Part shown: piece after piece, positions 1-9,233 of the stretch | Numbering within the stretch: position 1 is the stretch's first letter | How the letters are laid out: every line of letters starts with the position of its first letter | NCBI GenBank assembly: GCA_001942045.1 | Contig: MSTD01000023.1 | Span: 692-64,691, forward strand | Length of the DNA stretch: 64,000 bases | Reading direction: 5' to 3' | From: Mycolicibacterium porcinum | GTDB lineage: Bacteria > Actinomycetota > Actinomycetes > Mycobacteriales > Mycobacteriaceae | Translations under genes and position numbers: made by a program | The notes under the pieces: generated by a model | The model's input: only the letters and a program-made list of their open reading frames with translations | Told to the model about the DNA's origin: nothing | Database searches by the model: none

Positions 1-135
1 CACCAGCACGTCGGAGGCGAGCAACGCGTCGGCAGCTTCGGGAGATTCGTCGGCGATGCCCTGCAGGATGCCGGTCTCCCAGGCAATGCCCGCGATACCG
101 CCACCGGCGAGGACCAGTGCACGTTTGGAAGTCAC
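1..135 (-). CDS. Patatin-like phospholipase, N-terminal 45 residues only (runs off the window)
   Basis: The first 45 codons of a reverse-strand gene lie here; the rest is beyond the left edge. Reading from GTG at 135, residues 5-22 are RALVLAGGGIAGIAWETG, the glycine-rich oxyanion loop and first beta-strand of patatin-like phospholipases (a Ser-Asp dyad lipid acyl hydrolase family). The catalytic GxSxG serine would lie further in and cannot be checked. The start sits 35 bp downstream of the stop of the amidotransferase gene on the same strand, so the two are probably co-transcribed. The family call rests on the loop motif alone; substrate is unknown. Confidence 0.7.
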   Translation of the reverse strand, partial: MTSKRALVLAGGGIAGIAWETGILQGIADESPEAADALLASDVLV

Positions 136-170
136 GAAGGTCGAGTGTGCCAGGGCGCCTGAAGCGGCAG

Positions 171-1025
171 CTAGGCGTGCTGCGATGCGGCGGCCTGAGC
201 GGACAGGTCATCACGGTGCAGGAGGTGGCGCGGTGGGTCGGGAAACGCGACCCGGGTGCTGATCCGCAGGTCCGCGTCGACGTGGACCAGCTCGCCGGGG
301 GCGATGGGCCGCCAGTTCTCGTCGTCCATCGGTTCGCTGGCGAACACCACCGACGGCTGCGACGTCAGATGCTCGGATTCGGCGCGGATCCGGGCGCTGC
401 GCAGGCGCAGGCGCCGCTGATCGGGGTGTCGACGGTCGAGCACGTAGAGGTCGTGGGTGTCCGGGTAGCGCAGAGCCCACATGTCGGTGGCCGTGCTGAG
501 CAGGAGGTTGGCGGCGTAGATGGGCACGTTGTCGGCCAGCCAGCCGATGGCGTCGACGATGCCCGCGCCGATGTCTCCGTCGTGCGCGCGGATGGCCGCG
601 GTGATGAGCGCGAAGACACGTTCGGAGTCGGTCTGTCCCTTGACAAGATCCGCAACGCCCCGTTCGCGCAGCCGTTCGTCGAGCGCGTCCAGGCCTTCGA
701 CGACGCCGTTGTGCGCGAAGATCCGGTCATCCTGGAGAAAGGGATGGGTGTTCGCCACATCGAGCGCCCCGGTCGAGGCGTAGCGGACATGCGCGATGAA
801 GGTCGTCGCGGTGACATCGTGTGCCTCGGTGGCGAATTCGCTGTCCTGCCACGCCGCGACGGGCTCTTTGTGCAGCGCTGCGACGCCGTCGGCGCCGAAT
901 ACGCCCAGGCCGGTGCCATCGGGGTTGCGCCGGCTCTGTTCGGCAAGGTTGTCGGGCGCGTCCAGCAGCCAGAAGGTCGCCGGCAGCAGCCGGCGCCCGG
1001 CGTGCAGACCGAACAATCGGCACAT
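171..1025 (-). CDS. Class II glutamine amidotransferase domain protein (YafJ/EgtC-like)
   Basis: This 284-residue protein begins MCRLFG when read from ATG at 1025, which places the invariant N-terminal nucleophile Cys at position 2, as in Ntn-type glutamine amidotransferases. That decides the start over an upstream in-frame ATG at 1121. Further family landmarks are HVRYAS, the NTHPF element and a FAHNGV segment, which line the glutamine pocket. The whole length is amidotransferase domain, with no synthase domain fused, so it would hydrolyse glutamine and hand ammonia to an unknown partner, or hydrolyse another gamma-glutamyl amide as EgtC does. No ergothioneine genes are nearby, so EgtC is not claimed. 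It diverges from the alcohol dehydrogenase gene and precedes the patatin gene. Confidence 0.8.
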   Translation of the reverse strand: MCRLFGLHAGRRLLPATFWLLDAPDNLAEQSRRNPDGTGLGVFGADGVAALHKEPVAAWQDSEFATEAHDVTATTFIAHVRYASTGALDVANTHPFLQDDRIFAHNGVVEGLDALDERLRERGVADLVKGQTDSERVFALITAAIRAHDGDIGAGIVDAIGWLADNVPIYAANLLLSTATDMWALRYPDTHDLYVLDRRHPDQRRLRLRSARIRAESEHLTSQPSVVFASEPMDDENWRPIAPGELVHVDADLRISTRVAFPDPPRHLLHRDDLSAQAAASQHA

Positions 1026-1095
1026 GACCTCAGCCCACCCGATGAAGTGCCATGATTTCCGATAGTAGCCGGGCAGACGCAACGAAGGGGACGCC

Positions 1096-2151
1096 ATGAC
1101 ATCCGATCTGGGGCCGACCATGCGGGCGGAGCGCTTCTATGCCGACACCAAAAAGGTTGTGGTGGAAGATGTTCCGATTCCGGAACCGGGACCGGGCGAG
1201 GTGCTGGTCAAGGTGGCGTTCTGCGGCATCTGCCATTCGGACCTGAGCCTGATCAACGGCACCTTCCCGGCGCAGGCCCCGGTGGTCACGCAGGGCCATG
1301 AGGCCTCGGGCACCATCGCCAAGCTCGGACCGGGTGTCACCGGTTGGGCTGAGGGCGACCGCGTCATCGTCGCGGCCGGACGCCCCTGCATGGAATGCCC
1401 CAACTGCGGGCGCGGCGATATCGCCAACTGCATGCGAATCCAGTTGATGGCGTTCGCCTATGACGGGGCATGGGCCGAGTACACGCTGGCTCAGGCGGTC
1501 GGGCTCACGCGGGTGCCGGACAACGTGCCGCTGGAGCAGGCCGCGATCCTGGCCGATGCGGTGTCGACGCCGTACGGCGCGGTGGTGCGCACGGGCAAGG
1601 TGGGCATCGGCGAGTCGGTCGGGGTGTGGGGTCTGGGTGGGGTCGGCACCCACATCGCACAGCTGGCCCGGCTGGTGGGCGCGGTGCCGGTGGTGGCCGT
1701 CGACATCAAACCCGAGGTGCTGGAGCGCGCCTTGGAACTCGGTGCCGACTACGCATTCGATGCCGGTGACGAGCGGTTGGGCGAGAAGATCGCCGACGTC
1801 ACCGGCGGCCGCGGGCTGGATGTCGCGTTCGACGCGGTAGGGCTCAAGTCGACGTTCGAGCAGGCGTTGAGCCAGCTGACCGTCGGCGGTCGGCTGGTCG
1901 CGGTCGGGATGAGCGCCCAGGAACCGACCATCGGCCCGACATCGATGTTCGGCCTGACCCAGATGCAGGTACTCGGCCATCTGGGCTATCAGAACGTCGA
2001 CATCTCCACGCTGGCGACGCTGGTGTCACTGGGCCGTTTGGATCTGTCCCGTTCGATCAGTGAGATCGTGTCGCTGGAAGACATCGCTCTCGGCATCGAC
2101 AAGCTGGAGCGCCAGGAGGGCAATCCGATCCGAATCCTGGTGCGGCCCTGA
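1096..2151 (+). CDS. Zinc-dependent medium-chain alcohol dehydrogenase
   Basis: A 351-residue MDR-family dehydrogenase that oxidises an alcohol or reduces an aldehyde with NAD(P). The catalytic zinc ligands are visible as Cys46 (CGICHSD) and His68-Glu69 (GHE). The structural zinc site is complete: Cys98, Cys101, Cys104, Cys112. The Rossmann nucleotide loop reads GLGGVG near residue 178. AAGGGG lies about 7 bases before the ATG at 1096, supporting that start over Met9. The gene is convergent with the DapB-like dehydrogenase, with a hairpin between them. The natural substrate cannot be told from sequence. Confidence 0.88.
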   Translation: MTSDLGPTMRAERFYADTKKVVVEDVPIPEPGPGEVLVKVAFCGICHSDLSLINGTFPAQAPVVTQGHEASGTIAKLGPGVTGWAEGDRVIVAAGRPCMECPNCGRGDIANCMRIQLMAFAYDGAWAEYTLAQAVGLTRVPDNVPLEQAAILADAVSTPYGAVVRTGKVGIGESVGVWGLGGVGTHIAQLARLVGAVPVVAVDIKPEVLERALELGADYAFDAGDERLGEKIADVTGGRGLDVAFDAVGLKSTFEQALSQLTVGGRLVAVGMSAQEPTIGPTSMFGLTQMQVLGHLGYQNVDISTLATLVSLGRLDLSRSISEIVSLEDIALGIDKLERQEGNPIRILVRP

Positions 2152-2164
2152 GGGTGTTCTGCTG

Positions 2165-2227
2165 CGCCGAATCTGAAGATATGTGCGAGTTTCCGCGATA
2201 ATCTCGCACACAAGTTCAGGTTCGGCG
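2165..2227. terminator. Bidirectional hairpin between convergent genes
   Basis: Outer arms 2165-2177 and 2215-2227 pair at 12 of 13 positions, and inner arms 2182-2189 and 2203-2210 pair perfectly (tgtgcgag/ctcgcaca). There is no U-tract, as is usual for mycobacterial terminators. The right arm overlaps the 3' end of the reverse gene. It lies between two convergent stops, so it can serve both. Confidence 0.65.
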
Positions 2228-3259
2228 GGCCTTGCCCGTGATCAATGGCAGGTCCGGGTAGGTCACCACGCCGGGTGCGGCGGCACACACCGCGGGTACC
2301 GAGTTGACGCAGTGCGCCGCAGTGGCGACGACGCCGGATTCCGGGCCCTCCTCGCCGGCCTCGGACTGGAACCCCTTGATGATGACGGTGAAGTCCGGGT
2401 TGCCACGGACCTCCATCTCGTAGCGCTGCCCGGCCGGACCGAAAGTCCATGCGGGATCGAGGTTTTCCTCGCCCATCAGCCAGTTCACCGTGACCCGCAC
2501 GACGGGCTCGCCGTCGACGAGGGCCTCCCAGTGGAACTTTCGGCCGGCGACCTGGCCGGGTTCGATCACGCCGATTGGCGAGTCGATGGGCGCCGTGGCC
2601 ACCGCGATCTCCTGGGTGGCGCGGATCCGGGGATCGATCTTGAACCCGACGTGATCTACGACCATCTTGACGGCCTGGATGAATCCGCCGTCGAGCATCT
2701 TCTGCATGGGGCCGCTCAGCGCGGTGTCCGGGGTGCCGCCGAAGCCCATCACGTGACGTACCACGTCCGGCGCATCGTAGGTGCGCAGGTCGGAAAACTC
2801 CTCGGCGCGCACAAAGTTCACCCCGGTGGCCATCGCGGACAACACCAGCGGGAACTTCTCGCTGATGCCGCCCGGGGCGATGCCGGTGCCGTGCAGCGTG
2901 GCGTTGCCCTCGAGCGCGGCGGCCCGCATCGGTGCGGCCTGCTTCTCGCTGGGATACAGCCAGCCGACGGGGGTGATCACGTTCTTGCCCGAGCGCAGCA
3001 GCGCCGCGACCTCGTCGGGGTTGGGGATGAGCGGCGAGTAGATCACCGCGTCGGCGTCCAGCGCGAGGATCTCCTCGGTGCTGTTGGTGGCCGCGACTCC
3101 GAGCGGCTCGGAGCCGATGATCTCGCCGACGTCCTTGCCGTTCTTGGCGTCGGAGTACACCCGGCAGCCGACGAGTTCGAGGTCGGGATGTTCGAGCATG
3201 CCCCTGATGGCGGCCACGCCGACGCCACCGGTTGCCCACTGCACGACTTTGAGCGTCAA
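2216..3259 (-). CDS. DapB-like NAD(P)H-dependent dehydrogenase (dihydrodipicolinate-reductase-like fold)
   Basis: A 347-residue protein with an N-terminal Rossmann domain whose dinucleotide loop reads QWATGGVGVAAIRGM, followed by the alpha/beta domain seen in actinobacterial proteins labelled dihydrodipicolinate reductase or NAD(P)H-dependent amine dehydrogenase. It is clearly longer than true DapB (about 245-270 residues) and does not sit with lysine genes, so a role in lysine synthesis is unlikely; 2,4-diaminopentanoate-dehydrogenase-like or steroid/lipid-linked chemistry are alternatives. A microprotein gene ends 31 bp upstream on the same strand and is probably in the same transcript. Confidence 0.72.
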   Translation of the reverse strand: MTLKVVQWATGGVGVAAIRGMLEHPDLELVGCRVYSDAKNGKDVGEIIGSEPLGVAATNSTEEILALDADAVIYSPLIPNPDEVAALLRSGKNVITPVGWLYPSEKQAAPMRAAALEGNATLHGTGIAPGGISEKFPLVLSAMATGVNFVRAEEFSDLRTYDAPDVVRHVMGFGGTPDTALSGPMQKMLDGGFIQAVKMVVDHVGFKIDPRIRATQEIAVATAPIDSPIGVIEPGQVAGRKFHWEALVDGEPVVRVTVNWLMGEENLDPAWTFGPAGQRYEMEVRGNPDFTVIIKGFQSEAGEEGPESGVVATAAHCVNSVPAVCAAAPGVVTYPDLPLITGKARRT

Positions 3260-3289
3260 GACCCCTCCTCGGCGAAACTAGAACACGTT

Positions 3290-3427
3290 CTACTGGTCTA
3301 CACCACCCTCGTCGCCAGCGGAAGCACGATCTCGTCGCGCCACGTACGAGATGACGAGCACCACCAGCACCGCGGGCAGAAACGCGGGCACGGTCAGCAG
3401 CAGGGAATGGTCGGCGAGGTAAGTCAT
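3290..3427 (-). CDS. 45-residue single-pass membrane microprotein
   Basis: Reading from ATG at 3427 gives MTYLADHSLL, then a hydrophobic stretch of about 20 residues ending VVLVISYVARR, and a short polar acidic tail. An AAGGGG Shine-Dalgarno sequence lies just before the ATG. The predicted form is one transmembrane helix with the tail in the cytoplasm (positive-inside RR). The stop is 31 bp upstream of the DapB-like gene, suggesting a bicistronic unit. No family is recognised; real coding status rests on the ribosome site, the hydrophobic pattern and the spacing. Confidence 0.55.
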   Translation of the reverse strand: MTYLADHSLLLTVPAFLPAVLVVLVISYVARRDRASAGDEGGVDQ

Positions 3428-3496
3428 GCCCCTTGGACGAGGCACGGCCCGCGGATGTGACTGTCACATCCGCACCCCCTATCCCGTCTGACGGGT

Positions 3497-3886
3497 ATGC
3501 AGATGAAATTCATTCAGTTCACCGTCGTGGTGGCGTCGTTGAGCATGCTGGTCACCGGGGTGTGGATGCGGATCGACCCGGCGTCGTTCGCGCAGTGGGC
3601 CAACTGGCCCAACCACGTGCACTTCCTGCACGACGCGGGCGTGTTCCAGATCGGGATTGCCGTGACGCTGCTGTTCGCGCTGTGGTGGCGCGACGTGATC
3701 GCCGTGGTGCTGACGGGATTCCTGGTGGCCAACACCCTGCACGCGATCAACCACTTCCTCGACCGCGACGGCGGCAATCCGTCGGACTGGTGGCAGCTCG
3801 GCGTGTTCTCGCTACTGGCCGCGGCAGCGCTCGCGGTGCGGCTACGCCAACTCCAGTTGAAGACGGTTGCCCGGATTTCGCGATGA
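3497..3886 (+). CDS. Small four-helix integral membrane protein
   Basis: A 129-residue protein with about four hydrophobic segments, at roughly residues 5-25, 45-62, 68-86 and 98-115, and a short basic C-terminus. A HAINHFLDR segment between helices 3 and 4 is a pattern seen in small uncharacterised actinobacterial membrane proteins. No enzyme motif is present. It lies 15 bp upstream of the lipid-transfer thiolase gene on the same strand, so it may be read together with it. Met3 (3503) is an alternative start. Function is unknown. Confidence 0.7.
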   Translation: MQMKFIQFTVVVASLSMLVTGVWMRIDPASFAQWANWPNHVHFLHDAGVFQIGIAVTLLFALWWRDVIAVVLTGFLVANTLHAINHFLDRDGGNPSDWWQLGVFSLLAAAALAVRLRQLQLKTVARISR

Positions 3887-3901
3887 AGTATGTTCCGTCG
3901 T

Positions 3902-5092
3902 ATGGCTAACAAAGTGTTCGTCGTCGGTGTGGGGATGACGAAATTCGAGAAACCAGGACGTCGCGAGGGTTGGGACTACCCGGACATGGCGCGCGAATCC
4001 GGCACCAAGGCGCTCGAGGACGCGGGCATCTCCTACGACCAGGTTCAGCAGGGCTACGTCGGGTACTGCTCGGGTGATTCCACCTCCGGCCAGCGCGCAC
4101 TCTACGAGCTGGGCATGACCGGCATCCCGATCGTCAACGTCAACAACAACTGTTCCACCGGGTCGACCGCGCTTTACCTTGCCGCACAGGCGATTCGCGG
4201 CGGCCTCGCCGACTGCACCATCGCGCTGGGCTTCGAGAAGATGCAGCCCGGTTCGCTTCAGGCGGGTGCGCAGGATCGCGAATCTCCGCTGGGCAAGCAC
4301 GTCAAGGCGCTGGCCGAGATCGATGAGTTCGCCTTCCCGGTCGCACCGTGGATGTTCGGCGCTGCTGGCCGCGAGCACATGAAGAAGTACGGCACCACCG
4401 CCGAGCATTTCGCGAAGATCGGCTACAAGAACCACAAGCATTCGGTGAACAACCCGTACGCCCAGTTCCAGGACGAGTACACGCTCGACGACATCCTGGC
4501 CGCCAAGATGATCTCGGACCCGCTGACCAAGCTGCAGTGCTCCCCCACCTCGGACGGGTCGGGCGCGGCGATCGTGGCCAGCGAGGCCTTCGTAGACAAG
4601 CACGGACTGGCCGGCCAGGCGGTCGAGATCGTCGGGCAGGCCATGACCACCGACTTCGCCTCGACGTTCGACGGCAGCGCCGCGAACATCATCGGCTACG
4701 ACATGAATGTCCAAGCTGCCCAGCAGGTTTACGCGCAGTCCGGCCTCGGACCCGAGGACTTCCAGGTCATCGAGCTGCATGACTGCTTCTCCGCGAACGA
4801 GCTGCTGTTGTACGAAGCCCTTGGCCTGTGCGGCGAGGGTGAGGCGCCGCGCCTGATCGACAACAACGACACCACCTACGGCGGTCGTTGGGTGGTCAAC
4901 CCGTCGGGCGGGCTGATCTCCAAGGGTCACCCGCTGGGCGCGACGGGCCTGGCCCAGTGCTCCGAGCTGACCTGGCAGTTGCGCGGCACCGCCGACAAGC
5001 GTCAGGTCGACGGCGTCACCGCCGCGCTGCAGCACAACATCGGCCTCGGCGGCGCGGCCGTCGTGACGGCCTACCAGCGCGCCGAGCGGTAA
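3902..5092 (+). CDS. Lipid-transfer protein / SCP-x-type thiolase
   Basis: A 396-residue thiolase-superfamily protein of the lipid-transfer (Ltp/SCP-x thiolase) type found in several copies in mycobacteria, where members act in sterol side-chain and fatty-acid beta-oxidation as thiolases or retro-aldolases. The acyl-accepting cysteine is Cys84 in [10 protein letters not shown]. The C-terminal catalytic region contains [13 protein letters not shown], with the conserved His, and [11 protein letters not shown] near the end. The ATG at 3902 gives [11 protein letters not shown], the usual N-terminus; an upstream in-frame ATG at 3890 lacks support. There is no DUF35 partner gene beside it. Confidence 0.85.
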   Translation: MANKVFVVGVGMTKFEKPGRREGWDYPDMARESGTKALEDAGISYDQVQQGYVGYCSGDSTSGQRALYELGMTGIPIVNVNNNCSTGSTALYLAAQAIRGGLADCTIALGFEKMQPGSLQAGAQDRESPLGKHVKALAEIDEFAFPVAPWMFGAAGREHMKKYGTTAEHFAKIGYKNHKHSVNNPYAQFQDEYTLDDILAAKMISDPLTKLQCSPTSDGSGAAIVASEAFVDKHGLAGQAVEIVGQAMTTDFASTFDGSAANIIGYDMNVQAAQQVYAQSGLGPEDFQVIELHDCFSANELLLYEALGLCGEGEAPRLIDNNDTTYGGRWVVNPSGGLISKGHPLGATGLAQCSELTWQLRGTADKRQVDGVTAALQHNIGLGGAAVVTAYQRAER

Positions 5093-5102
5093 CACTTCTC
5101 CC

Positions 5103-5163
5103 GCCGAAATGGCATTCCAGCAGACAAAGTTCGAGTAGACGCCTGCTGGAATGCCATTTCGGC
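5103..5163. terminator. Perfect 21-bp inverted repeat, bidirectional terminator
   Basis: Arms 5103-5123 and 5143-5163 are exact reverse complements (21 bp) with a 19-nt loop. It lies precisely between the convergent stops of the thiolase and TetR genes and has no U-tract. Confidence 0.75.
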
Positions 5164-5165
5164 GA

Positions 5166-5771
5166 TCAGCCCGTCAACATTGCATCGATCAGGCGGTGTA
5201 ACACCTGCCTGATCTCGCGGCGGGCCTTCTTCGGGTCCTCGGCAGTGGCAATGGCCATGGCCGCCTCGTCGAGCGCGCCGATCAGCACGTGCGCCAGCGC
5301 CCGTACCGGCTGCTTGGCCAGCTGACCCGCCTTGATCGCCTCGGCCAACAGCTGCTCGGTCATGCCGAGGCTGTAGCGCTGGGCCACATCGCGGAATCCG
5401 GCCCAACCGAGCACGCTCGGAGCATCGAGCAGGATCAGCTGCCGCACCTCGGGATCCCCCGACACTTCCAGCCAGGCATCGACCGCGGCCCGGATCGCGT
5501 CAGCCGGTGTGGCCGCGCCGGAGGCCGCCACCTGAGCCCCCAGCCGGGCCATCACGTCTTGTTCGACGACCTCCACCACGGCCAGGAAAAGCGCTGCCTT
5601 GTCGGCGAATTGGTGATACATCGCGCCGCGGGTTACCCCGGCGGCGGTGGCGATCTCGGGGGTGCCCACCTCGGCATAGCCACGTTCGCCCCACAGCTGC
5701 CGGGCAGCCGAGATCAACGCCTCGCGGGTCGCCGCGGAACGCTCTTCCTGGGTACGTCTCTTGTTTTCCAT
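5166..5771 (-). CDS. TetR-family transcriptional regulator (module 1)
   Basis: A 201-residue one-domain repressor. The N-terminal helix-turn-helix covers about residues 12-58 and includes GTPEIATAAGVTRGAMYHQF, the TetR signature. The remaining helical part would bind a small ligand, probably an acyl or aromatic compound. It is divergent from an alpha/beta-hydrolase gene with 60 bp between starts, the classical arrangement for a repressor and its target. It clearly resembles the regulator at 17805-18407: both end in an AMAIATAEDP / ALLIATADDP-like helix followed by a basic stretch, and both are divergent from a hydrolase. Confidence 0.88.
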   Translation of the reverse strand: MENKRRTQEERSAATREALISAARQLWGERGYAEVGTPEIATAAGVTRGAMYHQFADKAALFLAVVEVVEQDVMARLGAQVAASGAATPADAIRAAVDAWLEVSGDPEVRQLILLDAPSVLGWAGFRDVAQRYSLGMTEQLLAEAIKAGQLAKQPVRALAHVLIGALDEAAMAIATAEDPKKARREIRQVLHRLIDAMLTG

Positions 5772-5808
5772 ACACCCTGTTGGTAAGTTACGGACACGCT
5801 GTTTGTAA
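5772..5808. promoter_or_regulatory. Probable TetR operator: direct repeat in divergent promoter
   Basis: ACACCCTGTTGGTAA (5772-5786) and ACACGCTGTTTGTAA (5794-5808) match at 13 of 15 positions and are spaced 22 bp apart, about two helical turns. They sit in the 60-bp gap between the TetR and hydrolase starts and would cover both promoters. Confidence 0.5.
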
Positions 5809-5831
5809 ATGTATCGAGCTGGGAGTCATCC

Positions 5832-6662
5832 ATGTCGACCATTGAGATTAACGCCGGAACCATCCACTACGAGGAATTCGGACCAACCGACGGCAGGCCG
5901 GTCGTCTTCGTCCACGGGTACATGATGGGCGGTCAATTGTGGCGGCAGGTGAGCTCCCGCCTGGCCGCGCGCGGGCTGCGGTGCATCGTTCCGACCTGGC
6001 CGCTGGGTGCGCATCCCGAACCGCTACGACCCGGTGCCGACCGCACCATCCATGGTGTCGCCGGCATCGTCGCCGACACCCTGGCCGCCCTCGACCTGCA
6101 GGACGTCGTCCTGGTCGGCAACGACACCGGCGGTGTGGTCACGCAGCTCGTGGCGGTACACCACCCGGACCGGCTCGGCGCCCTGGTGCTGACGAGTTGC
6201 GATGCGTTCGAACACTTTCCGCCGCCCATCCTCAAGCCGGTGATCCTGGGCGCGCGGTACAAGGCGCTGTTCCGCGTGGGCGCCCAGGCGATGCGGATCC
6301 CCGTGGTGCGCCGGCGGTCGTTCGACGGGTTGGCCCACTCGAACATCGACGCGTTCACCCGCGAGTGGGTGCGCACCGCACTGTCGAACCCGGCGATCAT
6401 CGAGGATCTCCGGCAGTTCTCCTTGTCGCTGCGCACCGAGGTCACCACCGAGGTGGCCGCCCGGCTACCCGAGTTCGACAAGCCGACGCTCATCGCGTGG
6501 TCGGCCGACGACCTGTTCTTCGAAGTCGGCGACGGCAAGCGGTTGGCCGACATCATCCCGAATGCGCGGCTCGAAATCATCGAAGGTGCCCGCACGTACT
6601 CGATGGTCGACCGGCCGGACCGGCTGGCCGATCTGCTGTCGACCGTCGCGGTGCGCACCTAG
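5832..6662 (+). CDS. Alpha/beta-hydrolase fold protein with Asp at the nucleophile position
   Basis: A 276-residue single-domain alpha/beta hydrolase. The oxyanion HGYMMGG motif follows strand 3. The nucleophile elbow reads VGNDTGG, which puts Asp98 where serine hydrolases have Ser; Asp is the nucleophile in haloalkane dehalogenases and epoxide hydrolases. An acid is plausible in WSADDLFF. The loop that normally carries the catalytic His reads EGARTYSMVDRPD with no His, so activity of the usual kind is doubtful. It is divergent from a TetR gene and probably controlled by it. A second hydrolase at 16817-17701 is similar in sequence and arrangement. Confidence 0.8.
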   Translation: MSTIEINAGTIHYEEFGPTDGRPVVFVHGYMMGGQLWRQVSSRLAARGLRCIVPTWPLGAHPEPLRPGADRTIHGVAGIVADTLAALDLQDVVLVGNDTGGVVTQLVAVHHPDRLGALVLTSCDAFEHFPPPILKPVILGARYKALFRVGAQAMRIPVVRRRSFDGLAHSNIDAFTREWVRTALSNPAIIEDLRQFSLSLRTEVTTEVAARLPEFDKPTLIAWSADDLFFEVGDGKRLADIIPNARLEIIEGARTYSMVDRPDRLADLLSTVAVRT

Positions 6663-6676
6663 TCCCGCGAGGTCCC

Positions 6677-6736
6677 GCGAGCAGACGCAAATGTCCGCGA
6701 CACGCCGGGTGTACGGGGACATTTGCGTCTGCTCGC
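6677..6736. terminator. Perfect 20-bp inverted repeat, bidirectional terminator
   Basis: Arms 6677-6696 (gcgagcagacgcaaatgtcc) and 6717-6736 are exact reverse complements with a 20-nt loop, lying between the convergent stops of the hydrolase (6662) and acyl-CoA ligase (6738). Same architecture as the hairpin at 5103-5163 but different sequence. Confidence 0.75.
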
Positions 6737-6737
6737 A

Positions 6738-8360
<1,623 letters not shown>

Positions 8361-8468
8361 GGGCGCGATGGTATGCGCTCGCCGGTCGGTGTCGGCGGGA
8401 ACGATTCGAATTCCCCGGACGATGTATGTAGGGGAAGATGGACCGGTAACGACGGAAGGACGTGTCCG

Positions 8469-8780
8469 ATGCGCGCGAAGTGGCCGCTGGCAGCAGTCGG
8501 CGTGGCGGTAATGGGCGTGATCGGCGGGTCGACGGCGATCGCCTCGGCGGAGGAATCCGCCCAGGAAACGATCAACCGGCTGCAGTCCGAGGGGTACACC
8601 GTCACGATCGACAAGATCGGTACCGCGCCGCTGGAGCAGTGCACGGTCACCAGCGTGCGCAATCCCCAGCAGGTCAGTCAGTTGGTTCCGTATGTCGGAC
8701 CGGGCCTGGGCGGCGACCGGATCCTGGTTCCGTCGATCACCAGCCGGACCGTGTCGGTGTCCCTGAACTGCCAGCGCTGA
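8469..8780 (+). CDS. Small secreted protein, paralogue A
   Basis: A 103-residue exported protein with a signal peptide (MRAKWPLAAVGVAVMGVIGG, cleavage after an ASAEE-like site near residue 28) and a mature part of about 75 residues. GGAAGGA lies upstream of the ATG at 8469. The core EGYTVTIDKIG...APLEQCTVTS holds one of two cysteines; the second is at the C-terminus (LNCQR), so one disulfide is likely. The next gene, facing it, encodes a paralogue. The function of this mycobacterial small-protein type is unknown. Confidence 0.8.
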   Translation: MRAKWPLAAVGVAVMGVIGGSTAIASAEESAQETINRLQSEGYTVTIDKIGTAPLEQCTVTSVRNPQQVSQLVPYVGPGLGGDRILVPSITSRTVSVSLNCQR

Positions 8781-8783
8781 GGC

Positions 8784-9101
8784 TCACTTCGAACAGTCCA
8801 GCGACACCGTGATGGTGCGTCGCACCACGACGGGGACGAGGTCGAATTCCTTCGCACCGTTCTTGCCGAACCGCTCGACCCGGATCAGCTTGGTCTGGGT
8901 CTGCGGATTGCGAATGCTGGTGACGGTGCACTGCTCGAGTGGGGCGCTGCCCACCCGGTCGATGTTGACGTAGAAGCCCTCGGATTCCAGTAGACCGATG
9001 GTCTCGATCGCCGAGTCGGCCGATGCCGATCCGGCGGGCGCCAAAACGGTACCCAATGCCGCCGCCCCCGACGCGGCCACCATGATGATCGATGCGTACA
9101 T
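8784..9101 (-). CDS. Small secreted protein, paralogue B (convergent with A)
   Basis: A 105-residue exported protein, paralogous to the one at 8469-8780: both carry LxSEGxxVxID, APLEQCTVTS and RNPQ, and both end with a C-terminal cysteine (SLDCSK). The chosen start is ATG at 9101 (MYASIIMVAASG), giving a normal signal peptide and an AAGAAGA ribosome site; an upstream in-frame ATG at 9134 would add a polar extension. The stops of the two paralogues are only 3 bp apart, so they form an inverted pair that may have arisen by inverted duplication. Confidence 0.78.
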   Translation of the reverse strand: MYASIIMVAASGAAALGTVLAPAGSASADSAIETIGLLESEGFYVNIDRVGSAPLEQCTVTSIRNPQTQTKLIRVERFGKNGAKEFDLVPVVVRRTITVSLDCSK

Positions 9102-9191
9102 GACCGTGTCTTCTTTCGTACTTCCCGCATACACCTTTTCGGTGATGTCCTGCCCCTTGTTACGGGCCAGGACGGGAAGAAGTTCAACGCA

Positions 9192-9224
9192 GAAGCCCCG
9201 GCCGGGTGCACCGGCCGGGCCTTC
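9192..9224 (-). terminator. GC-rich hairpin downstream of the dicarboxylate carrier gene
   Basis: Arms 9192-9205 and 9211-9224 pair at 13 of 14 positions around a 5-nt loop. It begins 10 bp past the stop of the reverse-strand carrier gene and fits a U-less intrinsic terminator. Confidence 0.65.
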
Positions 9225-9233
9225 GGCTACCGC

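Noticed and set aside
171..1025. EgtC (ergothioneine pathway)
   Set aside because: The amidotransferase domain fits, but no other egt gene is near, so a general class II label was used.
117..1055. Long plus-strand frame of 312 codons over the amidotransferase gene
   Set aside because: It is the shadow of the reverse-strand gene in GC-rich DNA; the reverse translation shows all amidotransferase motifs.
2183..3460. Plus-strand frame of 425 codons over the DapB-like gene
   Set aside because: No ribosome site or recognisable domain; low-complexity composition typical of antisense frames.
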